Position numbers and translations under genes: made by a program. The notes beneath the pieces are model-generated. The model saw nothing but the letters and a program-made list of their open reading frames with translations. It was not told the origin of the DNA and did not search any database. DNA of 64,000 nt from the NCBI RefSeq assembly GCF_016584665.1, contig NZ_BBJB01000065.1, positions 1-64,000 of the forward strand, in the 5' to 3' direction. Shown piece by piece: positions 17,275 to 26,391 of this stretch (position 1 is its first letter; each line of letters starts with the position of its first letter). The DNA is from Pseudanabaena sp. lw0831 (GTDB lineage Bacteria; Cyanobacteriota; Cyanobacteriia; Pseudanabaenales; Pseudanabaenaceae).

Positions 17275-17775
17275 ATGAATCCTGCCAATCGCGATTTGAG
17301 TTTAGTTTTAAGTCGCATTACCAATAAGCTACAACAAGATCAAGTTGTTAGTGACTCTCTACACAAGCTCAGAGAGAATCTTAATGTTGATCGGGTGGTT
17401 TTGTACTATTTCTACACTAAATGGAAAGGACAAGTAACCTTTGAAGCTATAAGTGAACAGAAATATTCGATCATTGGCTCAACTGGCCCTGATGATTGCT
17501 TCAATATTGAATATGCCGCGCTTTATTTGGAGGGACGTGTACAAGCTACTGATGATATTGAGAAGGCTCCTATTAGTGCTTGTCATCAAGATTTTTTGAG
17601 AGGTATGCAAGTGCGATCAAATTTAGTTGCACCAGTTTTAAATCATGGGAAGCTCTGGGGACTATTAGTTGGACATCATTGTCAAGATATCAGAGCATGG
17701 AAAACCTCAGATATTGACACCATCCGTAAATATTCTCATGATCTGGCTTTTGCTCCTTCAATTAGCGATTCATGA
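17275..17775 (+). CDS. Stand-alone cyanobacteriochrome-like GAF protein
   Basis: A single GAF domain of 166 residues with no output domain. It carries both cysteines of DXCF-type cyanobacteriochromes: D73-D-C75-F in GPDDCF and the chromophore-anchor pair C103-H104 in SACHQDFL, with the usual MQVRSNLVAPV and GKLWGLLVGHHC strands after it. The 28-residue gap between the two cysteines equals that of the DXCF protein TePixJ. Bilin binding and blue/green or similar photocycling are therefore plausible, not shown. A TTG at 17206 would add a hydrophobic N-terminus; I prefer the ATG. Its partner is not adjacent; an Rpn-like nuclease gene follows. Confidence 0.75.
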   Translation: MNPANRDLSLVLSRITNKLQQDQVVSDSLHKLRENLNVDRVVLYYFYTKWKGQVTFEAISEQKYSIIGSTGPDDCFNIEYAALYLEGRVQATDDIEKAPISACHQDFLRGMQVRSNLVAPVLNHGKLWGLLVGHHCQDIRAWKTSDIDTIRKYSHDLAFAPSISDS

Positions 17776-17834
17776 TTTTTGGCGCAATAGTCGAGTCTTG
17801 CTAGAATGAAGCTGGGAAATATAGGCGTTAGCAT

Positions 17835-18731
17835 ATGAGATTTATTAGTCCAAAAACTGATTTTGCGTTCAAGAAAATCTTTGGCTCTGAACAAAGCCAT
17901 GATGTCTTGATCAGTTTTTTGAATGCGATGCTTTACAATGGTCAGAGCAAAATCTCGCAATTAGAAATTCTCAATCCTTATTTAGCGCCACGCATCCGAG
18001 GCGTTAAGGATACCTATCTCGATGTCAAAGCCAAGCTAGATAACGGCACAAGTGTGATTATCGAAATGCAGGTATTAAATATTGAAGGATTTGAAAAGCG
18101 GATTCTCTACAATGCCGCAAAAGCCTATTCTATTCAACTCGGTATTGGACAATCCTATTCGCTACTCAATCCCGTGATTGCCCTGACAATTACTGATTTT
18201 GAGATGTTTCCAGAACTGGAGCGATTAACTTCTCGGTTTATTTTAAAAGAGAAAGACTTTTTGATTGATTATCCCATTTACGATCTTGAGTTAGTGTTTG
18301 TCGAGTTACCAAAGTTTGATAAAGCACTCGTGGCGCTAGAAACCTTGGCGGATAAGTGGTTATATTTTCTTAAACATGCGATCGATTTAGATGTTGTGCC
18401 AGAGAGTATGAATCTTGTTCCAGAAATTAAGCAAGCCTTTGAATTTGCGAGAGAAGGAAATCTGTCGCCTGAAGAATTAGACGAGTTAGAGCATCAGGAG
18501 TTCTTTATCCAAGATCAACATAATGCGATCATTAAGGCTTTGAAGCAAGGAGAGAAAAAAGGCTTGGAGCAAGGCTTGGAGCAAGGTTTGGAGCAAGGTA
18601 AAACGGAGGCAACGCTGGCAATGGCTACAAAATTACTCGATCTTATTGATGACGTGGCGGTTAGTCATGCTACTGGGCTGAGCTTGCCAGAAATAGCGGA
18701 ATTGCGAAGTACGCGATCACAAGATCAATAA
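17835..18731 (+). CDS. Rpn family nuclease / PD-(D/E)XK transposase-like protein
   Basis: 298 residues. Opening MRFISPKTDFAFKKIFGSE and the later KDTYLDVKAKLDNGTSVIIEMQV (Asp and E-x-Q of the PD-(D/E)XK core) identify the Rpn family, whose members cut DNA and promote RecA-independent recombination. The C-terminus has a short tandem repeat (GLEQ three times, residues ~243-254) typical of these proteins and variable between strains. The repeat is visible in the DNA as 12-bp units at about 18559-18600. Probably stand-alone; the upstream neighbour is the GAF gene. Confidence 0.85.
   Translation: MRFISPKTDFAFKKIFGSEQSHDVLISFLNAMLYNGQSKISQLEILNPYLAPRIRGVKDTYLDVKAKLDNGTSVIIEMQVLNIEGFEKRILYNAAKAYSIQLGIGQSYSLLNPVIALTITDFEMFPELERLTSRFILKEKDFLIDYPIYDLELVFVELPKFDKALVALETLADKWLYFLKHAIDLDVVPESMNLVPEIKQAFEFAREGNLSPEELDELEHQEFFIQDQHNAIIKALKQGEKKGLEQGLEQGLEQGKTEATLAMATKLLDLIDDVAVSHATGLSLPEIAELRSTRSQDQ
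18559..18600 (+). repeat. Tandem 12-bp repeat in the Rpn gene
   Basis: Three near-identical copies of a unit reading GGCTTGGAGCAA, encoding GLEQ. Length changes here would stay in frame, so this is a likely site of strain variation. Confidence 0.8.
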
Positions 18732-18766
18732 ATCCGTAGTGATCGCATGTCACCAATTTACAGCAA

Positions 18767-20842
18767 TCACCAAATTTTCCAATCACTCCAATTTAGATTA
18801 AAAATAGAAGTATCGGGAAATGCGATCGCATTATTGTTTTTTACTAACATTTGCTGTAGTTGCGTAAATTGTGGGCTTACCCTCGGTAAATTCTCAACTA
18901 GTTGGTAAGGGAGAATACCTTCAGACAAGGCAAAAGAAGCAGTTGTCCCCGCAGCGGCTCCCACAGACCACTCGTAGGAATGGACGCGATATCCTGCGGC
19001 GACGATGTAACTAAAAGCGATGTTTTTTCCAGACACGATCAGATTATCGATTTTTTGAGGAATTAGCGATCGCAATGGGATTTGACCTGGAAATGCTGGC
19101 CCATGACCATTGCGGACTCCTGTCCGTTCAGTATTTCCTGCTTTCTCGACTGGATATTCACTCAAGCAAGGATGGAAGTCTAGGTAATATTGAGCGATAC
19201 CAATCGCATCAGGATAAATCGTCGAACGGGTGCGGCGAGGAATTTTGTTTGGCTCAGTATTATTTCTAATGGTGCTAGCTGCTTCTAAACCCGACAAAGC
19301 TTTCCATAAACTGCGGTAAGTTGAATCCGAGAGGTTATTTCGATAAAGCTCAGTACTAAAATCGACCTGTGAGACATCAATTTCCGACATGCTAAAGCCT
19401 TCAGGATAGCCATAGGAAGGACGACCGATGATCCGCCTTGATTCACGAATATATGGGTATTTGGACAGCCCATGTAAAGTCCCCATGGGCGAGTCAAAGC
19501 CCGTTAGTAAACGGTGATTAGGAAATGGCTTTTTCCAGTCAGTTTTTTGTTGTGAATCTGTTGTTCCTGCGACTAGCCAATAATAGAAGCCAAGCGCGAT
19601 TTCTTCACCACTCTTAAGGGTTTCTGTGCGTAATCCTCCCATCCATCCATTTGGCTCTAATTGTCCCATTCGTTGCAATTGTTCTTGAGAATAAATGAGA
19701 TTATCTTTGTCTGTCCCTGGACGATAGTCATTGCCCCATACCCAGTTCTGCATGGAGATATCACCCGCTTGCATGGCGGAAACACCAAAGGCATTTTTTT
19801 TAGGGTTTTCTGATTCAGCGCTCCAAATACGGCGATAGGTGAAGATCGTGTCAAAGTTGGCGAGATTGGGCTTGGGGTCAGAACCGTAATAGGGTGAATA
19901 ACGATCATAAGATTCAGGCTTCTTTTGCGGTTGTGCTTCTTGGGTTTGCTCCATCGCAAAGGTATAAGTAAAACCCTGCGTGCAATAAGTATCATTCGCC
20001 GTTACGGGTGAAGAGGGATTGAGATGCGATCGCGGATCGATACCTAAGCGATAGGGAACATCGGCTAGGGCAATGATTTCCCCTGTTTCGGTGGAGTCAA
20101 CCACAAACCAATCACTTGGACGCTTTTGCTGCTGGGTCTTTTCATTAACTACAGGAACAAAGCGAATAATTTGTTTTTGTAAGCGTGGCGAATTTTCGTA
20201 ACGATATGAGTCGTCAATAATTTGTGAAAGTGGCTCAGTATTTAGCGGTGGTGTATTTGGTGCAGGACTATGTTGAATGGCGATCGCGCTATCGATCAGT
20301 TTCCCGTCCGCACTCATTTCCAACTTTTTAATTACGGTATTCGGAAACCATTTCAACTTGCCATTCCCTTTTTGGGCTGCTTCCTGCAACATGCCCACTA
20401 GTATTTGCTGCGCGGTATTGGGGATAAAACAAGACACACTTACCCAACAATCTCCCGCATTTAGCTTTCCATAATTCTGTTCAATTCGCTTCCGAAATTC
20501 TGTGTATCCTTTAGGAAAAAACCACAGGTTGCGCTGTTTCTTGGCTTCATCTAATGCGGAAGTACCTTGAGTAGTTATCTGCCCACCCACCCAATCGGTA
20601 ATTTCAGTCATGCAGACAGTGCGTCCTGCGAGTAGACCTTCGTAGGCAGTTGCTGTACCTGCGACCCCACCACCCACGATCAGGATTTCACAATCTTCAG
20701 TGCGTACTGATGCTTTAGCAAGAGAATTTTGAGCGATCGCTAGATCGGAGATTCCTATAGATCCTACGGAAATCGCTGATATAGCGATCGCATAGGCTGA
20801 AAACCAAGTTTTAGAACTAAGCTTTTTCAATGATTTTGACAT
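18767..20842 (-). CDS. Exported FAD-dependent oxidoreductase
   Basis: 691 residues from the ATG at 20842. An N-terminal signal-like segment (residues ~11-37, ending AIAQ) precedes the FAD-binding Rossmann motif G57-G-G-V-A-G62, and the family motif VVDSTETGEIIALADVPYR. The match is to FAD-dependent oxidoreductases of the PF12831 type, here in a ~700-residue cyanobacterial/planctomycete form. Substrate unknown. A longer frame to 20902 lacks a ribosome site and would bury the signal peptide. It is divergent from PhoX with a 53-bp palindrome between them. Confidence 0.8.
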   Translation of the reverse strand: MSKSLKKLSSKTWFSAYAIAISAISVGSIGISDLAIAQNSLAKASVRTEDCEILIVGGGVAGTATAYEGLLAGRTVCMTEITDWVGGQITTQGTSALDEAKKQRNLWFFPKGYTEFRKRIEQNYGKLNAGDCWVSVSCFIPNTAQQILVGMLQEAAQKGNGKLKWFPNTVIKKLEMSADGKLIDSAIAIQHSPAPNTPPLNTEPLSQIIDDSYRYENSPRLQKQIIRFVPVVNEKTQQQKRPSDWFVVDSTETGEIIALADVPYRLGIDPRSHLNPSSPVTANDTYCTQGFTYTFAMEQTQEAQPQKKPESYDRYSPYYGSDPKPNLANFDTIFTYRRIWSAESENPKKNAFGVSAMQAGDISMQNWVWGNDYRPGTDKDNLIYSQEQLQRMGQLEPNGWMGGLRTETLKSGEEIALGFYYWLVAGTTDSQQKTDWKKPFPNHRLLTGFDSPMGTLHGLSKYPYIRESRRIIGRPSYGYPEGFSMSEIDVSQVDFSTELYRNNLSDSTYRSLWKALSGLEAASTIRNNTEPNKIPRRTRSTIYPDAIGIAQYYLDFHPCLSEYPVEKAGNTERTGVRNGHGPAFPGQIPLRSLIPQKIDNLIVSGKNIAFSYIVAAGYRVHSYEWSVGAAAGTTASFALSEGILPYQLVENLPRVSPQFTQLQQMLVKNNNAIAFPDTSIFNLNWSDWKIW

Positions 20843-20974
20843 TAGGGTAGTTTTTAGATTGCAGCATATCCTAACCATAAGTTTACCTTGCCTTAAACTC
20901 ATGACGCTAGAGTTAAATCTATAGGCAAACTATTACGAAGTTATAGCTATAGCCACTTATGTTAGGACAAAAAC

Positions 20975-21027
20975 AAAACCCAAGAGAGAGTTGCGGCGCA
21001 AAGCGCCGCAACTCTCTCTTGGGTTTT
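20975..21027. repeat. 53-bp palindrome with AAAACCCA ends
   Basis: 25-bp perfect arms from AAAACCCAAGAGAGAG to GCGGCGC, AAA loop (apex GCGCAAAGCGC). Imperfect outer arms bearing GCTATAG lie at about 20946 and 21050. Located between two divergent genes. Confidence 0.85.
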
Positions 21028-21078
21028 ATATCCTGACTTGACTGTCTACAGCTATAGCATCAGGAAATTATTAAAAAC

Positions 21079-23310
21079 ATGACCATTAACCGCAGAGATT
21101 TCCTCACTTTTATTGGTGGAATTAGTGGGGCAGTGCTACTTGGCGCATCTCCTCACGATCGCCAAATCCTCAAATATTCTATGCCTTTTATGGGATCTGA
21201 GGCAGGCAACGAGGCGTTTGCGGCAACATCTTCAAAGCTTAGCTTCAAACCCATTAAAGGCGTAATGCCACTGCTCACGGATATGATCGCTCCGTCAAAA
21301 CAGAGTCAGGCATACAAAAATGCTGAAGTAATTGACGATCTAGTTCTTCCCGAAGGATTTGCCTATGATGTGATTGCAGCATGGGGCGATCCAGTTGGAG
21401 ATTCGCGATTTGGCTATAACAATGATTATTTATCACTGGTTGAGACCAGTAAGAATGAAGGTTATCTAACCGTCAATTTTGAATACATCAGCAGCATTCC
21501 TTGGGAGCAATCTTTCTCCCAAGTTATTGGCAAGTCTTTACCATTTACTGAAGTTGCCGATCAACTCAAAGCTATGGGTAGCAAAGATATTGATGCTTGG
21601 TCATTAGCAGACAGCGATCCACTCAAAGACAAAATTAAATTGATCTCCAAAGAAGCCTTAATCGATCTCGGTATTGGCGTAATTTCAGTGAAGCGCAATG
21701 ACGATGGCAAATGGGAGCGCACTAATTCTAAGGCTGACCGTCGCGTAACTGGAATCTCAGGTTTAGAAGATGGCCGCTACCTCAAGTCAACGGGAGCCGC
21801 AGTAGATATTTTCCGTAAGGTTAAGGGTTTAGGCTATACCGACAAGCTTGGCGATCGCATTATCGGCACATTCAATAACTGTGCTGGCGGGACAACTCCT
21901 TGGGGAACTGTATTCAGCGCCGAAGAGAACTATCAATATTTTGTACCAGAGGAGGTAATGCCCGATGGAACTTCCTTCAATCCCAGCAAAAAGAAATTCA
22001 CCAAAGATGATGGCGAACTAGTTGGTGTTGCTAACGTATTTGGTCTAGCTGCTAATAAATATGGCTGGATGGTAGAGATCGATCCCGCCAATCCCAACGA
22101 TTTTGGAACTAAGCATACTTGGCTAGGGCGTTATCGCCATGAAGCCGTTGGTATTCGTGCCGAAGCAGGTAAACCTCTAGTCTTTTATTCAGGCTGCGAT
22201 CGTCGTGGTGGACATCTCTATAAATTTGTCAGTAAAAGTGTTGTTACCGATCTGAAAGACAAAGCAAATTCTAAACTTTTGGAATCGGGAATGCTCTATG
22301 CAGCCAAGTTTAATGCCGATGGTACGGGTAGCTGGATTGCTCTAAATCCTCTAACCCCGATCAATCCTCACAAAATTGATGTCCTCGCAGGAAAAATGTT
22401 GCCTCTTCCCAAACGTCCTGAAGGTGGAATTTTTAATGCAACTAAAGAAGAGGAGATTGCGGAATTTAGATCCAAATTCAAAACTTTGGGGGATCTATAC
22501 ATTGGCAGCGATCGCGAGAAGCAAGGCGCAATTTTGATCGATGCCCACTATGCGGCTAATGCCGTTGGCGCAACTTGTACGGCGCGTCCTGAAGATACCG
22601 AAGTGGCTACAGATGGGACATTATTTATTGCCTTTACTTCAGGTTCTGCTAGTGCTAGTGATGGTAGTCCAGATTTACGCATCTTTAAGGGTAAAGATGG
22701 CAAAGCATACGAATATGGCTGGATCATGCGCCTAAATGAAGAAAGCAATAAGCCTGAGGCAATGAACTTCAAATGGTCGATGATTGCTACAGGTGGCGAA
22801 CCAGCCGAAGGTGGTCTTGGTTTTACCAATCCTGACAATCTGGCGATCGATCTTGGCGGACATCTTTGGATGGTAACTGATACGTCCAGTGACAAGTACA
22901 ATCGCGCTGTTCCTAGTCGCCAAGACAAAGATGGAAAACCTGTCAGTCAATCAAATTTACGCGGACTTTACGGCAACAGTTCGATTTGGTTTGTACCAAC
23001 CTCTGGTGCAGATACTGGCAAAGCATTTCTATTTGGATTTGGTCCAATGGAATCCGAAACCACAGGTCCATTTTTCTCTAGCGATCAACAGACGCTTTTC
23101 TTGGCGGTGCAGCACCCAGGGGAAATCAATGGTACGCGCAATAATATGGCATTTGAATCCCGTAAATTTGCGATGAGAACCACTAATGGCAAAGAGTTTA
23201 CGCAAACCCGTAAGGTTCCCATTGGTTCCAATTGGCCAACACTAAAGCCAAATGATCCACCCAAGCCTGCGGTAGTTGCAATTCGGAAGATTGACAACAG
23301 TTCTATTTAA
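21079..23310 (+). CDS. phoX: Tat-exported PhoX-type alkaline phosphatase (DUF839)
   Basis: Secreted phosphatase releasing phosphate from organic esters, using iron and calcium in the characterised members. 743 residues with a twin-arginine signal (MTINRRDFLTFIGG; R5-R6), then the DUF839 beta-propeller-like body: NNCAGGTTPWGTVFSAEENY, GRYRHEAVG, GCDRRGGHLYKF, and AARPEDTEV-type motif (TCTARPEDTEV). These metal-binding motifs look complete. Expression is usually under PhoB; I could not find a convincing Pho box by eye in the 50 bp upstream. Divergent from the FAD oxidoreductase. Confidence 0.9.
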   Translation: MTINRRDFLTFIGGISGAVLLGASPHDRQILKYSMPFMGSEAGNEAFAATSSKLSFKPIKGVMPLLTDMIAPSKQSQAYKNAEVIDDLVLPEGFAYDVIAAWGDPVGDSRFGYNNDYLSLVETSKNEGYLTVNFEYISSIPWEQSFSQVIGKSLPFTEVADQLKAMGSKDIDAWSLADSDPLKDKIKLISKEALIDLGIGVISVKRNDDGKWERTNSKADRRVTGISGLEDGRYLKSTGAAVDIFRKVKGLGYTDKLGDRIIGTFNNCAGGTTPWGTVFSAEENYQYFVPEEVMPDGTSFNPSKKKFTKDDGELVGVANVFGLAANKYGWMVEIDPANPNDFGTKHTWLGRYRHEAVGIRAEAGKPLVFYSGCDRRGGHLYKFVSKSVVTDLKDKANSKLLESGMLYAAKFNADGTGSWIALNPLTPINPHKIDVLAGKMLPLPKRPEGGIFNATKEEEIAEFRSKFKTLGDLYIGSDREKQGAILIDAHYAANAVGATCTARPEDTEVATDGTLFIAFTSGSASASDGSPDLRIFKGKDGKAYEYGWIMRLNEESNKPEAMNFKWSMIATGGEPAEGGLGFTNPDNLAIDLGGHLWMVTDTSSDKYNRAVPSRQDKDGKPVSQSNLRGLYGNSSIWFVPTSGADTGKAFLFGFGPMESETTGPFFSSDQQTLFLAVQHPGEINGTRNNMAFESRKFAMRTTNGKEFTQTRKVPIGSNWPTLKPNDPPKPAVVAIRKIDNSSI

Positions 23311-23616
23311 GAAGCCATTTAAGAATTTCTTTCTGCCGTAAAAAGATCTAAGAGATTGCCCCTAAAGCCCCATTTACAAGGGAGTCATGGAGATCTAGAC
23401 AATTCTTAAATGGTTTCAAACTTACAGCCCTTAGGGACTTGCGATTTAATAAAGTCCCAAATATAAACCCAGAATCAGTGGGCGGCTTCGCCGCTCCACT
23501 TATTCTGAAAAATCTGGATTGGCACTTTATTTTTTCGCAATTCCCTTAGCACTTAAGCCATTAACGTCGGGCTTTGCGCGATCGCAGTAGTGACAATAAA
23601 AATCTTATAACCCAGC
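23311..23616. other. 306-bp spacer with an imperfect inverted-repeat element
   Basis: No gene seen. An inverted pair GCCATTTAAGAATT / AATTCTTAAATGG (23314-23412) comes first, followed by the 120-bp element listed separately. Confidence 0.6.
23430..23549. mobile_element. ~120-bp MITE-like imperfect palindrome
   Basis: Left arm CTTAGGGACTTGCGATTTAA and following AATAAAGTCCC pair, with several mismatches, with the right arm (GGCACTTTATTTTTTCGCAA then TTCCCTTAG). The centre is a hairpin with apex GGCTTCGCC. Non-coding; likely a decayed non-autonomous element. Confidence 0.6.
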
Positions 23617-24036
23617 TTAATTATCGCCATAACTGATAGCTCCTGTATATACGTAACTATAGAACGCAGCAAGAGCGATCAACATACCGATTACAAATAG
23701 CCATATCCGCAGACTTAGTGATGCTTTTGTCCATATTTGCTCTCCAGTGAGTTTACCTAGATAGCAGCCTACCAAGACTCCATATATGGGCATGTGAATG
23801 AAGTGATCGTACCAAATCCCTTTTGCATTTGCCCCTTGACTCCAATTCCATAAGGTTCCTAAAATTCCTGTCACTAGAATAGTTCCCCACAAGCACCCCA
23901 GAAAAGTCCGTCCTGTAAGGGGTAGGAATTTGAATGATCTGTGAACTACCAAGTGAAAAATTAAAATCAAACTGAATAGCAGTAATAAACCAACAACTAG
24001 ATTAAAAAAAATAGATAGAATCGCAAAGCCAAACAT
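23617..24036 (-). CDS. Hypothetical membrane protein
   Basis: 139 residues with about four hydrophobic segments (roughly 5-32, 43-62, 80-97 and 108-130). No motif or family I recognise. A GTILVTGILGTLWNW stretch and a conserved-looking WYDHFIHMPIYG loop are the only notable features. It lies downstream of the psaJ region on the same strand with about 230 bp and a palindrome between, so it is probably a separate unit. Real gene judging by length and hydrophobic pattern; function unknown. Confidence 0.55.
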   Translation of the reverse strand: MFGFAILSIFFNLVVGLLLLFSLILIFHLVVHRSFKFLPLTGRTFLGCLWGTILVTGILGTLWNWSQGANAKGIWYDHFIHMPIYGVLVGCYLGKLTGEQIWTKASLSLRIWLFVIGMLIALAAFYSYVYTGAISYGDN

Positions 24037-24164
24037 ATTGTTCTCAGAGATTCACAAAGTTAATAATTTAAATATATATCAATCCATTAATGTCATTATT
24101 TATTTACGCCCTGCCTAGATATGTAAGTAGCTAAGCAAAATCAAACCCTACAAGGCTGCTAGAA

Positions 24165-24209
24165 AACAAAAAAGAGATAGTTCGCTAAGCGAACTATCTC
24201 TTTTTTGTT
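24165..24209. terminator. 45-bp palindrome behind psaJ
   Basis: 21-bp perfect arms (AACAAAAAAGAGATAG then TTCGC) with TAA loop, apex GCTAAGC. About 58 bp past the psaJ stop on the minus strand, T-rich on its 3' side, so it may end the psaFJ transcript. Confidence 0.8.
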
Positions 24210-24266
24210 GTGAAATCTATGTTTTTAATTTAAAAGCAATGCTCTTAAGTTAAAGCTTCTAAAGAT

Positions 24267-24383
24267 TTAGAAGGGAAATGTCAAGATGTCTGGGAATAAG
24301 CGGTTAGCTTCGATCAATACACCAGCGGTGATTGTCATCCATACAGCAGCCAAGACAGGAGCAGAAGATAAAAAGCCGTTCAA
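24267..24383 (-). CDS. psaJ: Photosystem I subunit IX (PsaJ), TTG start
   Basis: 38-residue single-helix subunit of photosystem I that stabilises PsaF. Read directly: [20 protein letters not shown] followed by [18 protein letters not shown], matching PsaJ in length and in the EANR-FPD-L end. No ATG is available in frame at the right place; a TTG at 24383 is preceded by AAGGAG with about 7 bp spacing, which decides the start. Lies 101 bp downstream of psaF, the usual psaFJ operon. Confidence 0.9.
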   Translation of the reverse strand: MNGFLSSAPVLAAVWMTITAGVLIEANRLFPDILTFPF

Positions 24384-24484
24384 TGGATTTCTCCTTTTAG
24401 ATAGTTTTAATTTTTCTCCAGAGTGCTAAAACATTTGTCGCCACACTCTGGAAAAGTTAGCAAAGCGATCGCTAGATATAGAAA

Positions 24485-25060
24485 CTAGCGAGGCGAAACG
24501 GTAACTTCATTTTCAGGAGCCAACAGTTCGCCAGTGCCAAACTCTTTAAGAGCAGCAAGGGGCCATGCAAATCCAGTTAGCATACATTTAATAGCAAGAG
24601 GAAGATCGATGATGATTTCCTTTTGAGCTGCGGTTGCTTTGTCCTTACGGATCGCGATCAAATAAGCACGACCAACCCAGCCGATCCAACCTGTGATGAA
24701 TAGAAACATCAAGGCGGGAATGGTAAATTCGCCAGCGTGACTCCAACGACCATCGCTGATCAAGTGAGGCAAGCCATCTTCACCGCAAAGCAAGCCAGAG
24801 TTGGCATATTTTGCAAAGCGAGCTTCGGTTTGGGCAATTTTACCTTTGAGGTATTCAGCAGGGCCGCTACCAGCTTTGAAATTAGCTAGACGGGCTGTGT
24901 AACCATCAACTTCACTTGTCAAGCGATCTTGAAAAGCAGAGGAGGTTGCACAAGGAGTCAAAGCATTGAATGAGAATTCTGCGTATGCAGCAGGGGTTGC
25001 AGCAAGGCTAATGCCAAACCACAGGCTAATAACTAGAATGAGAGCAAAAAGTCTTTTCAT
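24485..25060 (-). CDS. psaF: Photosystem I subunit III (PsaF)
   Basis: Lumenal/membrane subunit of photosystem I near the plastocyanin/cytochrome c6 side. 191 residues: signal peptide ([20 protein letters not shown], cleavage after AAYA), lumenal domain with two Cys (LTPCATS, LLCGEDG) that form the known disulfide, [24 protein letters not shown] before the membrane helix, and a C-terminal helix. Length fits the family. It is divergent from tsaD, an arrangement seen in other cyanobacteria, and is followed by psaJ. Confidence 0.97.
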   Translation of the reverse strand: MKRLFALILVISLWFGISLAATPAAYAEFSFNALTPCATSSAFQDRLTSEVDGYTARLANFKAGSGPAEYLKGKIAQTEARFAKYANSGLLCGEDGLPHLISDGRWSHAGEFTIPALMFLFITGWIGWVGRAYLIAIRKDKATAAQKEIIIDLPLAIKCMLTGFAWPLAALKEFGTGELLAPENEVTVSPR

Positions 25061-25193
25061 GGACTGACCTTAATTTACCTTTGATAAGATAGGCAAAAAT
25101 AACGAGATTTTCGTTTGAGAACTTAGCCTCAGATCCTATATCAGCGATCGCGCCTAGGTAAAGCAATCTTCACATCCTGTAAAGTAAATTATC

Positions 25194-25242
25194 AATTAAG
25201 ATGATCTAACTGCCGCGATGCGGCAGTTAGATCATCTTAATT
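25194..25242. repeat. 49-bp palindrome 10 bp before the tsaD start
   Basis: 23-bp perfect arms (AATTAAGATGATCTAACTGC then CGC) with GAT loop, apex GCGATGC. It would occupy the ribosome-binding region of tsaD, so it may affect translation; it is also in the psaF upstream region. Confidence 0.85.
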
Positions 25243-25252
25243 TTGTTTAGTA

Positions 25253-26278
25253 ATGCCAACTATTCTTGCGATCGAATCTAGCTGTGATGAAACGGCGGCG
25301 GCGGTTGTATGCGATCGCCAAATTCTCAGTAGTGTAGTTTCATCGCAAATTTTAACTCACGCGCTTTATGGCGGTGTTGTGCCTGAGATTGCGGCGCGGC
25401 AACATGTGGAGACGATTAATCCTGCGATCGCGCAAGCATATCGCGAATCTGGCAAAACATGGGCTGAGATTGACGGGATTGCGGTGACGACTGCCCCAGG
25501 GCTGATTGGTTCGCTGATGATCGGTGTGACGGCGGCAAAAACCTTGGCAATGTTACATAAAAAGCCTTTGATAGCGGTGCATCACCTTGAGGGGCATATC
25601 TGTTCGGCTTTATTGGCTGATCCAACTTTAGAGCCACCATTTTTATGTCTATTAGTTTCAGGTGGACATAGCAGCATTATTTTGGTCAAGGACTATACCG
25701 ACTATCAGGTAATGGGCAAAACTCGCGATGATGCGGCGGGTGAGGCGTTTGATAAAGTTTCGCGGTTGCTAGGTTTAGGCTATCCAGGGGGCCCAGCAAT
25801 TGACAAGATCGCGATCGCGGGAGATCCCAAGGCTTACAAATTACCGCAAGGACGTATTCCTGATTTCCCTTATGACTCTAGCTTTAGTGGTTTAAAAACC
25901 GCAGTATTGCGCTTGACCCAAAAACTTAGTCCCAATGGCGAAGAGTTACCGATCGCCGATATTGCCGCCAGTTTTCAAGAAACCGTTGCTACTGCTCTGG
26001 TAACCCGCACGATTAAATGTGCAGTTGAACATAACTTATCGACAATCGTGGCAGTTGGCGGTGTGGCGGCAAATAGTGCTTTGCGATCGCGCCTTGTGAC
26101 CAGTGCCGCAGAGCATGACATTCGGGCAGTTTTTCCACCCTTGAGTCTTTGTACGGACAATGCCGCGATGATTGGCTGTGCAGGGGCTATTCATTTCGCT
26201 CGTGGCGAAACTTCGTCAATGAATATTGCGACGCGATCACGCCTCAATCTCGAAGATTGTCAAAGTCTGTATGCTTAA
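25253..26278 (+). CDS. tsaD: tRNA N6-adenosine threonylcarbamoyltransferase
   Basis: Transfers the threonylcarbamoyl group to A37 of ANN-decoding tRNAs, with TsaB and TsaE. 341 residues with the ASKHA fold: [16 protein letters not shown] phosphate loop, iron-binding HHLEGH (HxxxH), [12 protein letters not shown]-type SGGHSS loop, and [13 protein letters not shown]. Essential in most bacteria. The start ATG has no visible Shine-Dalgarno sequence, and a 49-bp palindrome ends 10 bp upstream. Divergent from psaF. Confidence 0.97.
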   Translation: MPTILAIESSCDETAAAVVCDRQILSSVVSSQILTHALYGGVVPEIAARQHVETINPAIAQAYRESGKTWAEIDGIAVTTAPGLIGSLMIGVTAAKTLAMLHKKPLIAVHHLEGHICSALLADPTLEPPFLCLLVSGGHSSIILVKDYTDYQVMGKTRDDAAGEAFDKVSRLLGLGYPGGPAIDKIAIAGDPKAYKLPQGRIPDFPYDSSFSGLKTAVLRLTQKLSPNGEELPIADIAASFQETVATALVTRTIKCAVEHNLSTIVAVGGVAANSALRSRLVTSAAEHDIRAVFPPLSLCTDNAAMIGCAGAIHFARGETSSMNIATRSRLNLEDCQSLYA

Positions 26279-26287
26279 ATAAAAAAC

Positions 26288-26300
26288 GCCGCGAAGCGGC
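26288..26300. terminator. Short hairpin after tsaD
   Basis: GCCGC-GAA-GCGGC, 9 bp past the tsaD stop, preceded by A's. A minimal member of the GC-NNN-GC family. Confidence 0.6.
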
Positions 26301-26309
26301 ATTAGACAT

Positions 26310-26364
26310 AAAACCCAATAATTGATTGGCGGCGCGGAGCGCCGCCAATCAATTATTGGGTTTT
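26310..26364. repeat. 55-bp palindrome with AAAACCCA ends
   Basis: 26-bp perfect arms from AAAACCCAATAATTG to GCGGCGC, GGA loop (apex GCGGAGC). Between convergent tsaD and the acyltransferase gene. Flanks GACAT and GATTTGCC recur at the 40522 element, showing a shared origin of the ends. Confidence 0.85.
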
Positions 26365-26391
26365 GATTTGCCATACGAAAAGTGACTGTAG

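Noticed and set aside
17835-18731. Rpn-like gene as part of an insertion sequence
   Set aside because: No flanking inverted repeats or target duplications were seen; these genes are usually stand-alone.
25061-25193. A high-light regulatory (HLR1/RpaB) site upstream of psaF
   Set aside because: TTTAC-like repeats exist but not with the required direct-repeat spacing; I cannot support it.
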